64,000 nucleotides of DNA from assembly GCF_023053635.1 (NCBI RefSeq), contig NC_086177.1, positions 91,918,001-91,982,000 of the forward strand. Direction: 5' to 3'. Position 1 is the first letter of the stretch. Each line of letters begins with the position of its first letter. Position numbers and translations under genes: made by a program. Shown piece by piece: positions 44,600-55,042 of this stretch. The stretch is from Elgaria multicarinata webbii. Lineage: Eukaryota; Chordata; Lepidosauria; Squamata; Anguidae. The notes below the pieces were generated by a model that made no database searches, was not told where the DNA came from, and worked only from the letters and a program-made list of their open reading frames with translations.

Positions 44600-45391
44600 G
44601 TTTTTGTGAGTTTTGCAATAGAATTCTTTCAATGGAGAAATTTGGCACAAAACTTAAATCTAGAGTTCGTACATACAATTTTAAGTTTGTATGTACTGAA
44701 TGAGACATCAGTTGTAATTTGAGATTTATGCACAATGGTATGCTAATTTTCTTTTGATGTTTGGGCTAAATCCCCACTCCATTCCATCAACACCCAAAAC
44801 CTCTTATATACATGTGGATTTATGTCTACGAATTGCTATGCATCACATATGAGTGTTGTGATGTTTTCTACTAGCACAGGCAGGCCAGAGTTATTTTGAA
44901 TGTGGGTGGGTCTAAATAGTTGCTGCAAATCATGTGTGCAAGAAAAAATTTGTACGGATATAGAATTCCCAACATTATCCAGCAGTCATTTTATACCAAG
45001 AGGGATCATGCAGCCAAGCATTCCAACACAATACTTGCTTGGTTCAGAAGTGAGCAAACCCTCACAAGCCACCCGCTCACACACTCCTCTCTCACTCTTC
45101 CTCTTTTGGAGATGCAAGATTGGAAGTATTTGCTTCTACTTTGAAACAAACAATAATTCTCTATTACATCCAGTCTTGGGACATAAGAACAGGTCAAGAT
45201 TGGAAACAGTTTTATCCTGAGTTGTTCTCACAAAGTGGAGTTCAAGCAGACATGTATTTCCTAAGTTCAGGCATAATGTGGAACTGTACTTTGTTTAAAA
45301 GTGGAAGTAGATGCTTCCGATCACTTTATGGCCACAAAAGAGATGGGGTGCGTATGACCCTAAGGCTCATTCAAGTAGTGGGGAACCATGG
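44600..45391. other. EBAG9 intron 4 flank, no clear feature
   Basis: Unique-looking intron immediately left of the DIRS element. Confidence 0.4.
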
Positions 45392-45548
45392 TTCTTCTTC
45401 GTGGTCTCTATGCATCACACATATGGGCTTTGCGCCTGCGCAGAGACCAGACCGGAACCTACTATAGCTGAGTGGAACGTTTTTGGCGGGAACCCCTCCC
45501 CCCACGCTACCGCGCATGTCCATGGGGTTCCCGCCCTTACCTCAGTTC
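45392..45548. repeat. DIRS left inverted terminal repeat
   Basis: It starts TTCTTCTTCGTGGTCTCTAT and runs to CGCCCTTACCTCAGTT. It pairs with 51041-51222 in reverse complement over most of its length. It includes GGGCTTTGCGCCTGCGCAGA. Confidence 0.88.
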
Positions 45549-45758
45549 TTCGTCGTCCGCCATTGTGCACAGACCTGTTTACCGAACCTCTAGCGTTTTC
45601 GTATAGCTTCTTCTTGTTACTATCTTCTTCGTTCTTCAATCTTTTCTAATCTCTTTCTAAACTCTTTTTCTTACAAATTTCCTTGTATCTAAAAAAAAAA
45701 AAAAAAAAAAGTTATTGTAGATAGTTCTCCTCAGCGACTTCGGTCGCGTGAGGCCTTT

Positions 45759-47867
45759 ATGGCACTTAAAGCCCCGTTTAGAAAGTGCGTTAAGTGTGGG
45801 GCCAAACTTCCGCCGACTGACGGACACTCCCTTTGTGTTTTGTGTTTGGGCGAAGGACACGTTGTTGAGGCCTGCCACCACTGTATGTCATTTACCAAAC
45901 AAACAAGAAAAAATCGAGCGGACCGACTCCGTTCGATACTGTGGGAAAAGGCTCTCAAGGCCACGGAGGCCCCTACAATGGAGAAAAAGGCGGTTCATAA
46001 GTCCGTTGCCCACAAAACGGCAGTTACCAAGACTGTTCCAGACAAACCGCCAGACCATAGCACTGAAGTGCAGGCCAGAGCAAATAGGGCTGAGATACCC
46101 CTCACGCCTGGTCGGTCTTTATCAACTTCAATGGCTAAGAAGGTTTCTAAGAAAGCCAGAACGCCGATGCCTTCTCCCGAACTGGAGAAGAAGAAGAAGA
46201 AAAAGAGAAAGAGGGATGCGGAGAGGGCCGCTTTAGCGTCACCTCGGCCGCGGGAATCGGCCAGGAGCCATTCCACCCCTCCCGCCGCGCCGACCACTTC
46301 GATACCGAGGTCTCCTTCGGTGTCGAGGCCTCTGTCGGTGCCGATGACCACGGTACCGACACGCCCTCCAAGTTTATCAGAAGGCGAGATCCGAGATTCG
46401 GTGTCGATAGCTTCCGCTCGACAATCTGTAAGACCCCAGGAGCTCCAGGGTTTAATCCCTGTGCAGCCCTCGCCAAGGCAGACTCCAAGACGCGATTGGG
46501 ATAGAGTATCGCAGTACTCTGATCCCCAATCCAGGTACGGCTATTACGAGTGGGATCGTTACCGACCGCAACAATTTTTTCAAGGTGACCAGCAGCATTA
46601 CCAGCCTGAGGGCTATTATGCACATCCTCCACCAACATCGAGGGTATGCCAGTTACCTTTGCCTCCTCCTTCCATGCATCAAGTTCCGACGGTATCGACC
46701 CCTCGACATCGTGAACAACATGCGATACCGGTCGCTGCGCCGGCTGCATTATCTACGCAGGAAGAACGGCTGGATTTGCAGGTGGTGACGCTGTCTTCGC
46801 CAGAAGAGAACTATCCATCCGACTCGGAGTCGGCACACTCTTTGGTTCCAACCGCACCTTCTCCGGACGATGCAGTCGATGATGCTGACCCTTCTTCGCC
46901 GTCGGATGATATGGTCCGTTTCTCAGACCATATGCTCAGAATGGCCAATGCATTAGGCCTCGACATTCAGCAGGCAGATGAATCGGTCATCGACCCAATT
47001 TATGACGTGTTTCAAACAACAACAAATCAACGTCTAGCCATCCCAATACCTCACGCCCTAAAACAAGCAGCTCAGTTGTCTTGGAAAACTCCAGCAGTGG
47101 CTCAAACAACTTCAAAAAGATTAGAATCATTATACCGTGTAAAAGAGGATGATACACAATTTTTGGCTCAACACCCTAAACCAAATTCAATAGTGGTGGA
47201 GTCTGCACAGGGCCAGTCACAGAAAACCCATTCTGCGCCCGTAGATAGAGAGGGGAGAAAGTTAGACCAAACTGGAAGAAGGGTTTACTCATCCTCCGCC
47301 CTAGGAATCAAGGCGTCTGCATACGAGGCAACGATGGCGAGGTACCAGCTTTTTCTCTGGGAGAAGATGGGATCTTTGTGTGAACACCTCCCAGAGGACA
47401 AAAAAGAGCTTGCAAGGGTTTTTCAAAACGAAGCATCGGCCATAGCAAGGCAACAATTGTCCACCGCTCGACACCAGGTGGACTGCCATTCAAAATCGAT
47501 GATGGGGGCCATTTCTTTAAGGAGGCATGCTTGGCTCAGATCAGCCAATCTTACGCACGAAACCAAAGCTAGGATTGAAAACATGCCATTCGATGGCGAA
47601 GGTCTATTTCATTCAAAAACCGATGAAACACTAGACTCCATCTATAAGGCAAGAACAACAGCCAAAAAGATGGGGTTTACTGCTCCTCCTCAGACTCAGT
47701 ACCGTTCAAAAAGATGGACAAGGCCTCCGATGCAACAACAGCATCGACCCCAATACCAGCTCCAACCTCGACAGCAACAACATCAGCTTCAGAGGAAGAG
47801 GCCTTACCAAGGCAGGTACCAACAAGAAAAAAGGCAGCCCGACTTCAGCAAGAAGCAGCGGGTTTGA
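45759..47867 (+). CDS. DIRS Gag-type ORF (702 aa)
   Basis: The N-terminus has a Cys/His cluster (CVKCGAKLP...HSLCVLCLGEGH...C..C, residues about 10-42), typical of DIRS Gag proteins. A Lys-rich and Pro/Ser-rich middle follows. The C-terminal third has the conserved DIRS Gag segment with RHAWLRSANL and MPFDGEGLFHSKTDETLD (residues about 585-630), and the end is Gln/Arg-rich. The ORF is open throughout. Function is by family: nucleocapsid-like RNA binding. Confidence 0.85.
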   Translation: MALKAPFRKCVKCGAKLPPTDGHSLCVLCLGEGHVVEACHHCMSFTKQTRKNRADRLRSILWEKALKATEAPTMEKKAVHKSVAHKTAVTKTVPDKPPDHSTEVQARANRAEIPLTPGRSLSTSMAKKVSKKARTPMPSPELEKKKKKKRKRDAERAALASPRPRESARSHSTPPAAPTTSIPRSPSVSRPLSVPMTTVPTRPPSLSEGEIRDSVSIASARQSVRPQELQGLIPVQPSPRQTPRRDWDRVSQYSDPQSRYGYYEWDRYRPQQFFQGDQQHYQPEGYYAHPPPTSRVCQLPLPPPSMHQVPTVSTPRHREQHAIPVAAPAALSTQEERLDLQVVTLSSPEENYPSDSESAHSLVPTAPSPDDAVDDADPSSPSDDMVRFSDHMLRMANALGLDIQQADESVIDPIYDVFQTTTNQRLAIPIPHALKQAAQLSWKTPAVAQTTSKRLESLYRVKEDDTQFLAQHPKPNSIVVESAQGQSQKTHSAPVDREGRKLDQTGRRVYSSSALGIKASAYEATMARYQLFLWEKMGSLCEHLPEDKKELARVFQNEASAIARQQLSTARHQVDCHSKSMMGAISLRRHAWLRSANLTHETKARIENMPFDGEGLFHSKTDETLDSIYKARTTAKKMGFTAPPQTQYRSKRWTRPPMQQQHRPQYQLQPRQQQHQLQRKRPYQGRYQQEKRQPDFSKKQRV

Positions 47868-47924
47868 CTTTTCGGATCCAGATCCACCTCCCTTTGCGAA
47901 CCGCCTAGCACCCCATTACCATCA

Positions 47925-50783
47925 ATGGGAGTTAATAACAACAGACTCCTGGGTGCTCACTATCATCAACTCGGGGTATGCCATCGAGCTCGATGTCCTT
48001 CCTCCTTTTTCGGGCGTGAAAGTAACGGCGCCATCCCCTCCTCTGCTGCTCGAGGTACAGACCTTGCTGTCGAAGGGAGCTATCTCTCCCGTACCCGCAG
48101 AGGAACTCAACCAGGGGTTTTTCTCCCGATACTTCACGGTCCCGAAGAAAGATGGAGGTCTTCGACCGATCATGGACTTAAGGCAATTGAACAAATTCAT
48201 CACCCCGAGAAAGTTTCGTATGATAACGATTGCTTCGATTTTGCAGCTCCTACACAAAAAGGTTTGGTTCGCAGTGGTGGATCTGAAGGATGCGTACTTC
48301 CATATCTCTATCAGGAAGTCGCATCAACTTTACCTTCGTTTTTCCATCGGTACAGCCCAGTACCAATTCACCGTTCTTCCGTTCGGATTGGCCACGGCAC
48401 CGAGGGTCTTCACGAAAGTCATGGCGGTGGTGTGTGCCCACCTGAGACAAAAAGGGATATTTGTTTATCCATACCTCGACGACTGGCTTCTGGTAGCGGA
48501 CAACAGCGACACGCTCCGGACAGATATTCTAACTACCCTCAACCTGTTGGACTCGTTGGGGCTGTGGATCAACGAAGAAAAATCCATATTGACCCCACAG
48601 CAGAGGTTGGACTTCATAGGGGTAACCCTCTCATCTCGAGACGGGAGAGCGTACTTACCCTTGGCCAGGGCGAGTACCCTTCAGCAGTTAGCCATCGATA
48701 CCGAGAGCCGCCGAAAAGTTTCGGCATGGACAATTCAGAGACTACTAGGTTTGATGGCAGCTACAACTGCAGTCATCAGGTTTGCAAGACTCAGGATGAG
48801 GATATTACAGGCCTGGTTTTTGAGGACTTTCGATCTTCGACACAATGCTCGACGAACTTACCTCTCGATACCGAAGCAAGTGAGGGCATCCCTGCAATGG
48901 TGGTTCTCGATGTCGACGCTCCTCGATGGGGTACCATTCCAACAGAAGGCGCCCTCGGTAACGATCACAACAGATGCATCCTTAGAAGGATGGGGAGCTC
49001 ATTGCAACTCCCTTACCGCTCAGGGTCGCTGGCCTCTATATCAAAGAGAACAACACATCAACCATCTGGAGCTCTTAGCTGTGGAGAATGCCGTGAAGAC
49101 TTTTTCACAAATGATCGAGGGCCGAAATGTCCTGATCGCAACAGACAACACCACCGTTGTGGCTTACATCAACAGGCAGGGTGGAACACGATCGCACCCT
49201 CTGAACCGTTCTGCACTCAGAATCTGGAACTGGTGCATCAAGAGAAAGACTTACCTGACTGCCATCCATGTAGCAGGAAAGGAAAACATCATTGCGGACT
49301 CCCTCAGCAGGTCCTTCCGTGTCGACCACGAGTGGGAGCTCGACGTCGAGGTCCGAGACGATCTCTTTCGTTGCTGGGGCCGCCCTGCTGTCGATGTCTT
49401 CGCTACCGAAGAAAACGCAGCTTGTTCCAGGTTCTGCAGCAGAGCAGGAAAGGGAAAGCACTCTTTAGGAGATGCTTTCACCAGGACTTGGAAAGGAAAT
49501 CTCCTTTACATCTTTCCACCCTTCCCGCTATTGACGAAGGTGTTAGCCAAGATCCAGATGGACACCTCCAATTGCATCCTGATCACACCGTGGTGGCCTC
49601 GACAGACGTGGTTCTCTCACGCCCTTCGGTTATCGAGAGGGGATTACATCAGGCTCCCGTCGATACCGAAGCTTCTGTCTCGACACCAGGGCAGAGTTCG
49701 ACACTCAGATCTGTCGACCCTCAAGATGACTGCATGGAGGATAACAACTACTCCTCCTCTGGAACCAGAGTTTTGACTGTGGACCACATTATTTTGGCAG
49801 CACTAAAGCCTTCCACAAGGAAATCTTATGCAGCAAAGTGGCAAAGATTTCAGAACTTTGCATCAAAAGATGGTAATCAAATACCAGAATCTTGCCACTT
49901 AGCCCTTATCCTCAATTATTTATTGACGCTTTTCCAGCAGGGACTTAAGCTCGCATCCATCAGGGTTCACCTTGCTGCGATTACATCTTTTCATCGGGGT
50001 GTGGATGGTTTTACACCTTTTACCCATCCAACAACCAAGAAATTTCTGAAAGGTCTGAAGAACACGATACCGACTGTGAAGACTATCGTGCCGCCATGGA
50101 GCCTGTCAGTTGTGCTGCAAGCATTGACACGCAAGCCCTTCGAGCCCATGGCTTCGACAGACCTTAGGCTGCTTACTTTAAAGACTGTCTTTTTAGTAGC
50201 CATCACATCGGCAAGACGTGCAAGTGAGCTTAAAGCTCTTAGGATAGATGTCCCGTACACTATTTTTCATAAGGACAAGGTTGTGCTACGCACAGACCCA
50301 GCCTTCTTACCTAAGGTAGTGTCATCTTTTCATCTGTCCCAGCATATTACTTTGCCTGCTTTCTTTCCTAATCCAACTACACCTCTTGAGTCTTCCCTAC
50401 ATACTCTCGATGTAAGAAGGGCTCTTGCTTTTTACAAAGACAGGACAGACACTTTTAGAAAAACAAAGCAATTGTTTATTTGTTATGGGGAGCCTTCTAA
50501 GGGACTCCCTGTCTCTTGCCAGCGCTTGTCACGCTGGATAGTGGAGACAATTGAATTGGCCTACTCTATTTCTAAAATAGAGTTAATGAAACCTGTGACA
50601 GCTCATTCCACCAGAGCCGTCTCAACATCGGTGGCCTTCACCAGAGGTGTTCCACTAGCAGAAGTCTGTAGAGCCGCAACGTGGTCCACTCCATCCACGT
50701 TTGTCAAGCACTACAGTTTGGACACCCGTGCGAGGCAGGACTGCTCGTTTGGGAGGACAGTGCTCTCGGAGATCTTCAGATGA
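47925..50783 (+). CDS. DIRS tyrosine recombinase ORF
   Basis: The C-terminal part (from about residue 610; 49750-50783) is a tyrosine recombinase. It has LKPSTRKSYAAKWQRF at the core-binding region, the first catalytic Arg in TSARRASELKAL (near residue 764), the HSTR box (His near 894), and the catalytic Tyr in VKHYSLD (near 930). The first two thirds overlap the RT ORF in another frame and show no domain, so translation probably begins well downstream of 47925. It would integrate the circular DNA intermediate. Confidence 0.8.
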   Translation: MGVNNNRLLGAHYHQLGVCHRARCPSSFFGRESNGAIPSSAARGTDLAVEGSYLSRTRRGTQPGVFLPILHGPEERWRSSTDHGLKAIEQIHHPEKVSYDNDCFDFAAPTQKGLVRSGGSEGCVLPYLYQEVASTLPSFFHRYSPVPIHRSSVRIGHGTEGLHESHGGGVCPPETKRDICLSIPRRLASGSGQQRHAPDRYSNYPQPVGLVGAVDQRRKIHIDPTAEVGLHRGNPLISRRESVLTLGQGEYPSAVSHRYREPPKSFGMDNSETTRFDGSYNCSHQVCKTQDEDITGLVFEDFRSSTQCSTNLPLDTEASEGIPAMVVLDVDAPRWGTIPTEGALGNDHNRCILRRMGSSLQLPYRSGSLASISKRTTHQPSGALSCGECREDFFTNDRGPKCPDRNRQHHRCGLHQQAGWNTIAPSEPFCTQNLELVHQEKDLPDCHPCSRKGKHHCGLPQQVLPCRPRVGARRRGPRRSLSLLGPPCCRCLRYRRKRSLFQVLQQSRKGKALFRRCFHQDLERKSPLHLSTLPAIDEGVSQDPDGHLQLHPDHTVVASTDVVLSRPSVIERGLHQAPVDTEASVSTPGQSSTLRSVDPQDDCMEDNNYSSSGTRVLTVDHIILAALKPSTRKSYAAKWQRFQNFASKDGNQIPESCHLALILNYLLTLFQQGLKLASIRVHLAAITSFHRGVDGFTPFTHPTTKKFLKGLKNTIPTVKTIVPPWSLSVVLQALTRKPFEPMASTDLRLLTLKTVFLVAITSARRASELKALRIDVPYTIFHKDKVVLRTDPAFLPKVVSSFHLSQHITLPAFFPNPTTPLESSLHTLDVRRALAFYKDRTDTFRKTKQLFICYGEPSKGLPVSCQRLSRWIVETIELAYSISKIELMKPVTAHSTRAVSTSVAFTRGVPLAEVCRAATWSTPSTFVKHYSLDTRARQDCSFGRTVLSEIFR
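47953..49776 (+). CDS. DIRS reverse transcriptase-RNase H ORF (607 aa)
   Basis: RT motifs in order: FTVPKKDGGLRPIMDLRQLN (residues about 59-78), VVDLKDAYFHI, PFGLATAPRVFTKVM and the catalytic YLDD (near 174). RNase H follows: ITTDASLEGWGAH (about 337), ELLAVENAV, ATDNTTVVAYI and HVAGKENIIADSLSR (about 437-452). The last 120 residues (VDVFATEENA...YIFPPFPLL...ITPWWPRQTWF) are the family's post-RNase H extension, sometimes compared to a methyltransferase-like domain. Open throughout. Confidence 0.9.
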   Translation: MLTIINSGYAIELDVLPPFSGVKVTAPSPPLLLEVQTLLSKGAISPVPAEELNQGFFSRYFTVPKKDGGLRPIMDLRQLNKFITPRKFRMITIASILQLLHKKVWFAVVDLKDAYFHISIRKSHQLYLRFSIGTAQYQFTVLPFGLATAPRVFTKVMAVVCAHLRQKGIFVYPYLDDWLLVADNSDTLRTDILTTLNLLDSLGLWINEEKSILTPQQRLDFIGVTLSSRDGRAYLPLARASTLQQLAIDTESRRKVSAWTIQRLLGLMAATTAVIRFARLRMRILQAWFLRTFDLRHNARRTYLSIPKQVRASLQWWFSMSTLLDGVPFQQKAPSVTITTDASLEGWGAHCNSLTAQGRWPLYQREQHINHLELLAVENAVKTFSQMIEGRNVLIATDNTTVVAYINRQGGTRSHPLNRSALRIWNWCIKRKTYLTAIHVAGKENIIADSLSRSFRVDHEWELDVEVRDDLFRCWGRPAVDVFATEENAACSRFCSRAGKGKHSLGDAFTRTWKGNLLYIFPPFPLLTKVLAKIQMDTSNCILITPWWPRQTWFSHALRLSRGDYIRLPSIPKLLSRHQGRVRHSDLSTLKMTAWRITTTPPLEPEF

Positions 50784-50824
50784 TGCACCAACCCACCTCC
50801 AAAGGTATGTCAGCTTGCTACTCG

Positions 50825-50920
50825 CCCATATGTGTGATGCATAGAGACCACGAAGAAGAAATGCAGGTTGCTTACCTGTAACTGTAGTTCTTCGAGTGGT
50901 CATCTATGCATTCACACAAC
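50825..50920. repeat. DIRS internal complementary region
   Basis: CATATGTGTGATGCATAGAG...CGAAGAAGAA is complementary to the left outer end, and ATGCAGGTTGCTTACCTGTA...GAGTGGTCATCTATGC is complementary to the right outer end. They are joined at a shared T/A run, as in DIRS elements, which use this region to close a circular intermediate. Confidence 0.88.
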
Positions 50921-51040
50921 CCACCCACCATCCCCTCTTGGTGGTGTGAGATTTATAAATGACACTGTTATATTGTGGAATGTACTTTATTTTATTTACA
51001 CTCATGTTTATGGGGGCACAATGTCGGACTCCTGTAAACT

Positions 51041-51222
51041 GAGGTAAGGGCGGGAACCCCATGGACATGCGCGGTAGCGTGGGGGGAGGGGTTCCCGCCA
51101 AAAACGTTCCACTCAGCTATAGTAGGTTCCGGTCTGGTCTCTGCGCAGGCGCAAAGCCCATATGTGTGAATGCATAGATGACCACTCGAAGAACTACAGT
51201 TACAGGTAAGCAACCTGCATTT
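51041..51222. repeat. DIRS right inverted terminal repeat
   Basis: Reverse complement of 45392-45548 over CGCGGTAGCGTGGGGGGAG and GCGCAGGCGCAAAGCCCA. It extends about 40 bp beyond the left repeat, ending GTAAGCAACCTGCATTT. Confidence 0.88.
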
Positions 51223-51467
51223 TCTTGTTCCATCTGAACTCGGTAGTTGTGTTGGAAATACATATAGAGGTGTATCTGTATGTATGTTCCAATCTGCAAG
51301 TGTAAGCCCAAAACATTGGAAAGAAGTAGTTGGATTGGTACCACCATGAGACATCAATTATTGTGGGCCACAGGTCAATGAACTGGAAATCCTCCCGTTC
51401 AATCTATTAATAATGCCAGTATTCTTGATTACTTGTTGTTTCTTTCCTCTTAAATGTTACCTTTCAG

Positions 51468-51575
51468 ATTATTGTTAAAAAACGTGAACCCCTAAATTTT
51501 GGGAACCAGGATGGCAGTGCAGGATTTTCTAGTAGATTAGCAGCTACACAAGATGTTCCTTTTATTCACCAATCT
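51468..51575 (+). CDS. EBAG9: EBAG9 coding exon 4
   Basis: The acceptor TACCTTTCAG ends at 51467 and the donor GTAAGT follows 51575. It spans 36 codons: IIVKKREPLNFGNQDGSAGF then SSRLAATQDVPFIHQS. Phase 0 at both ends. It lies only 245 bp from the right end of the DIRS element. Confidence 0.96.
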
Positions 51576-51599
51576 GTAAGTATCGATACCGATCAATTT

Positions 51600-52445
51600 C
51601 AGTTTCCAGGTGATTGTTTCTCTCTTAGAAGAAACCATAAATGTTTTTGCATGTTCAGAGGGAGGTCATGTTGCTGAAATATAGTGATAAAACCTTAGAG
51701 GTCTTGGTCCGGTCATAGAATATAAAGACGCTGGTCTGAAAAAAAATGTATGCAAGGGAAATGTGAAAACAATAATATGTATAAGTGTGGCTAAGAATTC
51801 TTGTCAATGGCAAATCTCCAAACGCAGTACTTGAGTTTGGAGTGTTTCTTGAAGCCCGTATTTTCCTACTTGTGCACATAATACTAACACCTGCTAAATT
51901 GTGTGCAAAGTAAAAATGTTAGAAATGCCAAGTCCTACGTCTGCCTACCATCAGTGAGCCACTTTGACTCATCATAGAATGTCTTCGGACATGGCTTCCT
52001 TTACTCCTAGCTGCTGTCAATGGCATTGTGTGTAAACAAGTTATATTGGCCAGATTATCAGTTCATCCAGTCTGCCCCCATCGCCAGTTTCTTCAATTGA
52101 TGTAGGCTTGATTCATTCTGTTCACTTCCCCCTTGCCCCCAATACGTACAAGAAACATATTGCTAAACAATTTGAGACAAATAAGCAGTGCATCCATTTG
52201 CTTCCTCACCCTTCAAGAGCATGTTGATAGTTTTGGGGGTGGGTGGGGGAGGCTACACCTTTTTATGAAGGAAGTTTAACATTTCACATACATAAAAATT
52301 GGAAAGTAACCGAGACATCTCTGATTATTTGCTTTGTCTGGTATTATAAGCACTGCAGATTTTCTGAGAAGATATTCTCAATGGGAATATTAGAGTGAAG
52401 TATAGAGGATATCATGGCAAAAAACATGGAAGTAGTGATATATGT
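51600..52445. other. EBAG9 intron 5, no clear feature
   Basis: No gene or bounded repeat recognised before the MITE at 52452. Confidence 0.4.
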
Positions 52446-52451
52446 ACGTTA

Positions 52452-52571
52452 AGGGCACAATCCTATGCATTATTTAGACAGGAAAAGAGCCCTACAATAT
52501 TCCCATGCTGGCTGGGGAATGCTGGGAGTTGGGCTTTTTTTCTGTCTAAACATGCATAGTATTGTTCTCTA
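52452..52571. mobile_element. Palindromic MITE A
   Basis: GGGCACAATCCTATGCATTA pairs with ATGCATAGTATTGTTCTC. Inner GGCTGGGGAATGCTGGGAGT. Flanked by TTAA on the left and TAAA on the right. Confidence 0.7.
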
Positions 52572-52846
52572 AAGAAATTATGAGGGTCTTCGCTAACGTT
52601 CAGAAACAGGCAGGTTGCTTGAATGTGCTTCTGTTTTTTAGTGAGTTTGTTCAACAGATGTCTGTCTTCAATTAGTGGTGTTATTTCCCCCCAGGGATGA
52701 GTAGAGATGGAAGGGTAGAGTTAATTTTACCTGAATCTAGAATTACAGTGCTATTAATAGGATAGTGCACCCATAATTCAGGATAATATTTTACTGTGAA
52801 TATTTCAGTTGGGCATTTTGTGTGTTGAATTCTTGCATTTGTTTAG

Positions 52847-52938
52847 CCGGAATTGGGTGACCTGGAGACATGGCAGGAAAACAGAAATGCTTGGGAAGAA
52901 GAGGAAGATGCATCCTGGCAAGCAGAAGACGTTCTGAG
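52847..52938 (+). CDS. EBAG9: EBAG9 coding exon 5
   Basis: The acceptor TTTGTTTAG ends at 52846 and the donor GTAACT follows 52938. It encodes PELGDLETWQENRNAWEEEE and DASWQAEDVL plus two bases of Arg, the acidic Trp-rich segment before the coiled coil. Confidence 0.96.
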
Positions 52939-53124
52939 GTAACTTTATCCAGATCTGTGACTGTATCGCAAGAATTTGTCAACCAGCAGGCATAGCTTCA
53001 GGGAAGATACAGTATGGCTGCAATTGGACGTTTGCTTTTGTTTTTAGTTAATCACAGCTTCATAAACTGAGGTTTCAGCTTGGCTTGTTTCAGTAAGTCA
53101 TAGTTAATCTCAGCCAGACTTTTT

Positions 53125-53589
53125 GGCTCAGTTCAGACAACATGTTTCTCAGCAATGTGTTTAGAACCCACAGTGGAGCATTTTTGGAAAACTCTCCACC
53201 CTGAATATCCACACTATGCAAAAGAGAGTTCCTTCACAACTGGTGTGTTGTGTGGAGGGCACCATGGAGTATTCCGTTGCATTGAGTTGACTTTTCCCAC
53301 TGGCTACAGAGTTCCCTGGCAAGAGTGGCAAAAGGAGTGAATGCTGCTCTAAGAGAGCTGCTGGGATTTTTTTTTTCAGCAATGTCTGATGGGATCCCAT
53401 CAGGAAGACCAGGGGAGGAGAGAGGGTGGAGGAACTGTCAATTAAACGTAGCGATGGATTTTACTCAACTCCACAGTAGCTCACAGTCAGTGAAGTTAGA
53501 ACATGTTTTGTGGGGAGCACCTCCTAAAAACTCGACCGCTGAGTGGAGTTTCCACACTACATTGATTAACGTGTTCCCTGAACTGAGCC
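53125..53589. mobile_element. MITE family E, uninterrupted copy (465 bp)
   Basis: Left GGCTCAGTTCAGACAACATG; right (reverse complement) GGCTCAGTTCAGGGAACACG. TTT borders both ends. Partner of 19698-20543. No coding capacity. Confidence 0.75.
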
Positions 53590-53599
53590 TTTGTCTTGA

Positions 53600-54030
53600 T
53601 GTGGACATAACAGTAAGTTGCAGTTAGTCAAAAATAGAAGCAAAACCTTCCACTCTCACAGCCACAGTGGAGGAGGAGTGGGGAGAATGCGAGCCCTAAG
53701 CTTCAGCTACGTTCATTCCTGTAATGGAATTATGAGAGTAAAAAGACAGTAAAATTGCTACTAAGATTCATAACCATAAAATCTTGACATTTGAAATGTC
53801 CCATAAATTCCTCAGTTATAATATTCTAGGGCTGCTCGTTTGGCACCTAGCCTAATGACTTTTCTATACTAAACCAAGAATTTTGTATTCACCCAGACAT
53901 TTGATTGATTTTTAGCTGCTGTTTCTCTGGTTCTGATTTTAATTTGTAATTTCTCTTCATTTTTATCCTACAATGTACTTGTTGCTTGGTTTAAAACCAG
54001 AATAAACTATTTAAAATAAAAATGAAAAAC
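53600..54030. other. EBAG9 intron 6, no clear feature
   Basis: AT-rich, unique-looking sequence up to the L2 target site. Confidence 0.35.
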
Positions 54031-54044
54031 GTAATTTGTTGGTG

Positions 54045-55042
54045 ACGATACATGACAGGTGAAAAATGGCTTTTGGGCAGGCCATAAAGAAACCGGGGCT
54101 CCCCAGAACTACAGAGCCTTAAGAATAACTACTATTTAAACTATTTTAAATAAAAATGAAAAACATAATTTCATAAACCTTCTCCTCATCTCTCATTCTC
54201 TCTTACTGTCAATGATGTTACACTTACTCCAGTCAAGGAAGCTCGTAGTCTTGGCTTTATATTTGATTCCTCGCTCTCCTTTATTCCTCATATTGAGGCA
54301 GTAGCTAAATCCTGTCGTTTTTTCCTGTATAATATTGCCAGGATTCGATCATTTTTGTCTGTCTCTTCTGCCAAGACTCTTGTTCATGCATTGGTTATTT
54401 CTCGGTTGGACTACTGCAACCTTCTTCTCACTGGCCTTCCTTCTTCTCACATCAGTTCATTGGTTTCTGTTCACCACTCTGCTGCTAAGATCATCTTCTT
54501 GGCTCGCTGCTCTGACCATGTTACTCCACTTCTGAAATCTCTTCATTGGCTTCCAATTCACTTCAGAATCCAATATAAACTTCTCCTGTTGACCTACAAA
54601 GCTTTTCACTGTCTAGCTCCTTCCTATCTTTCCTCTCTCATCTCACACTATTGCCCCGCTCGTGCTCTTCGCTCCTCTAATGCCATGTTTCTCACCTGCC
54701 CAAGGGTCTCTACTTCCCTTGCTCGGCTTCGTCCATTTTCTTCTGCTGCCCCTTACGCCTGGAAGGCTCTTCCAGAACATTTGAGAACTACAAGTTCAAT
54801 CGCAGCTTTTAAAGCTCAGCTAAAAACTTTTCTTTTTCCTAAAGCTTTTAAAACTTGATTTTGTTCTGACTTTTATACTGTTAGTTTTACTGTACCCTGT
54901 GCCTGTTTGGTGCATTCTCTTCCCCTTCTTATTGTTTTATTATGATTTTATTAGAATGTAAGCCTATGCGGCAGGGTCTTGCTATTTTATTGTTTTACTC
55001 TGTACAGCACCATGTACATTGATGGCGCTATATAAATAAATA

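Larger units (their letters stand above)
45392..51222 (+). mobile_element. DIRS-family tyrosine-recombinase retrotransposon, looks whole
   Basis: It has the full DIRS plan: inverted terminal repeats, a Gag-type ORF, an RT/RNase H ORF overlapping a tyrosine-recombinase ORF, and an internal complementary region near the 3' end that pairs with both outer ends. There is no integrase and no target duplication, as expected for this order. All three ORFs are long and open, and the terminal repeats are almost identical, so the copy looks young. It sits in EBAG9 intron 4 in the sense orientation. Confidence 0.93.

Noticed and set aside
45748-46236. 162-codon frame overlapping the Gag ORF
   Set aside because: It is a shadow of the longer Gag-type frame, which has the conserved Cys cluster.
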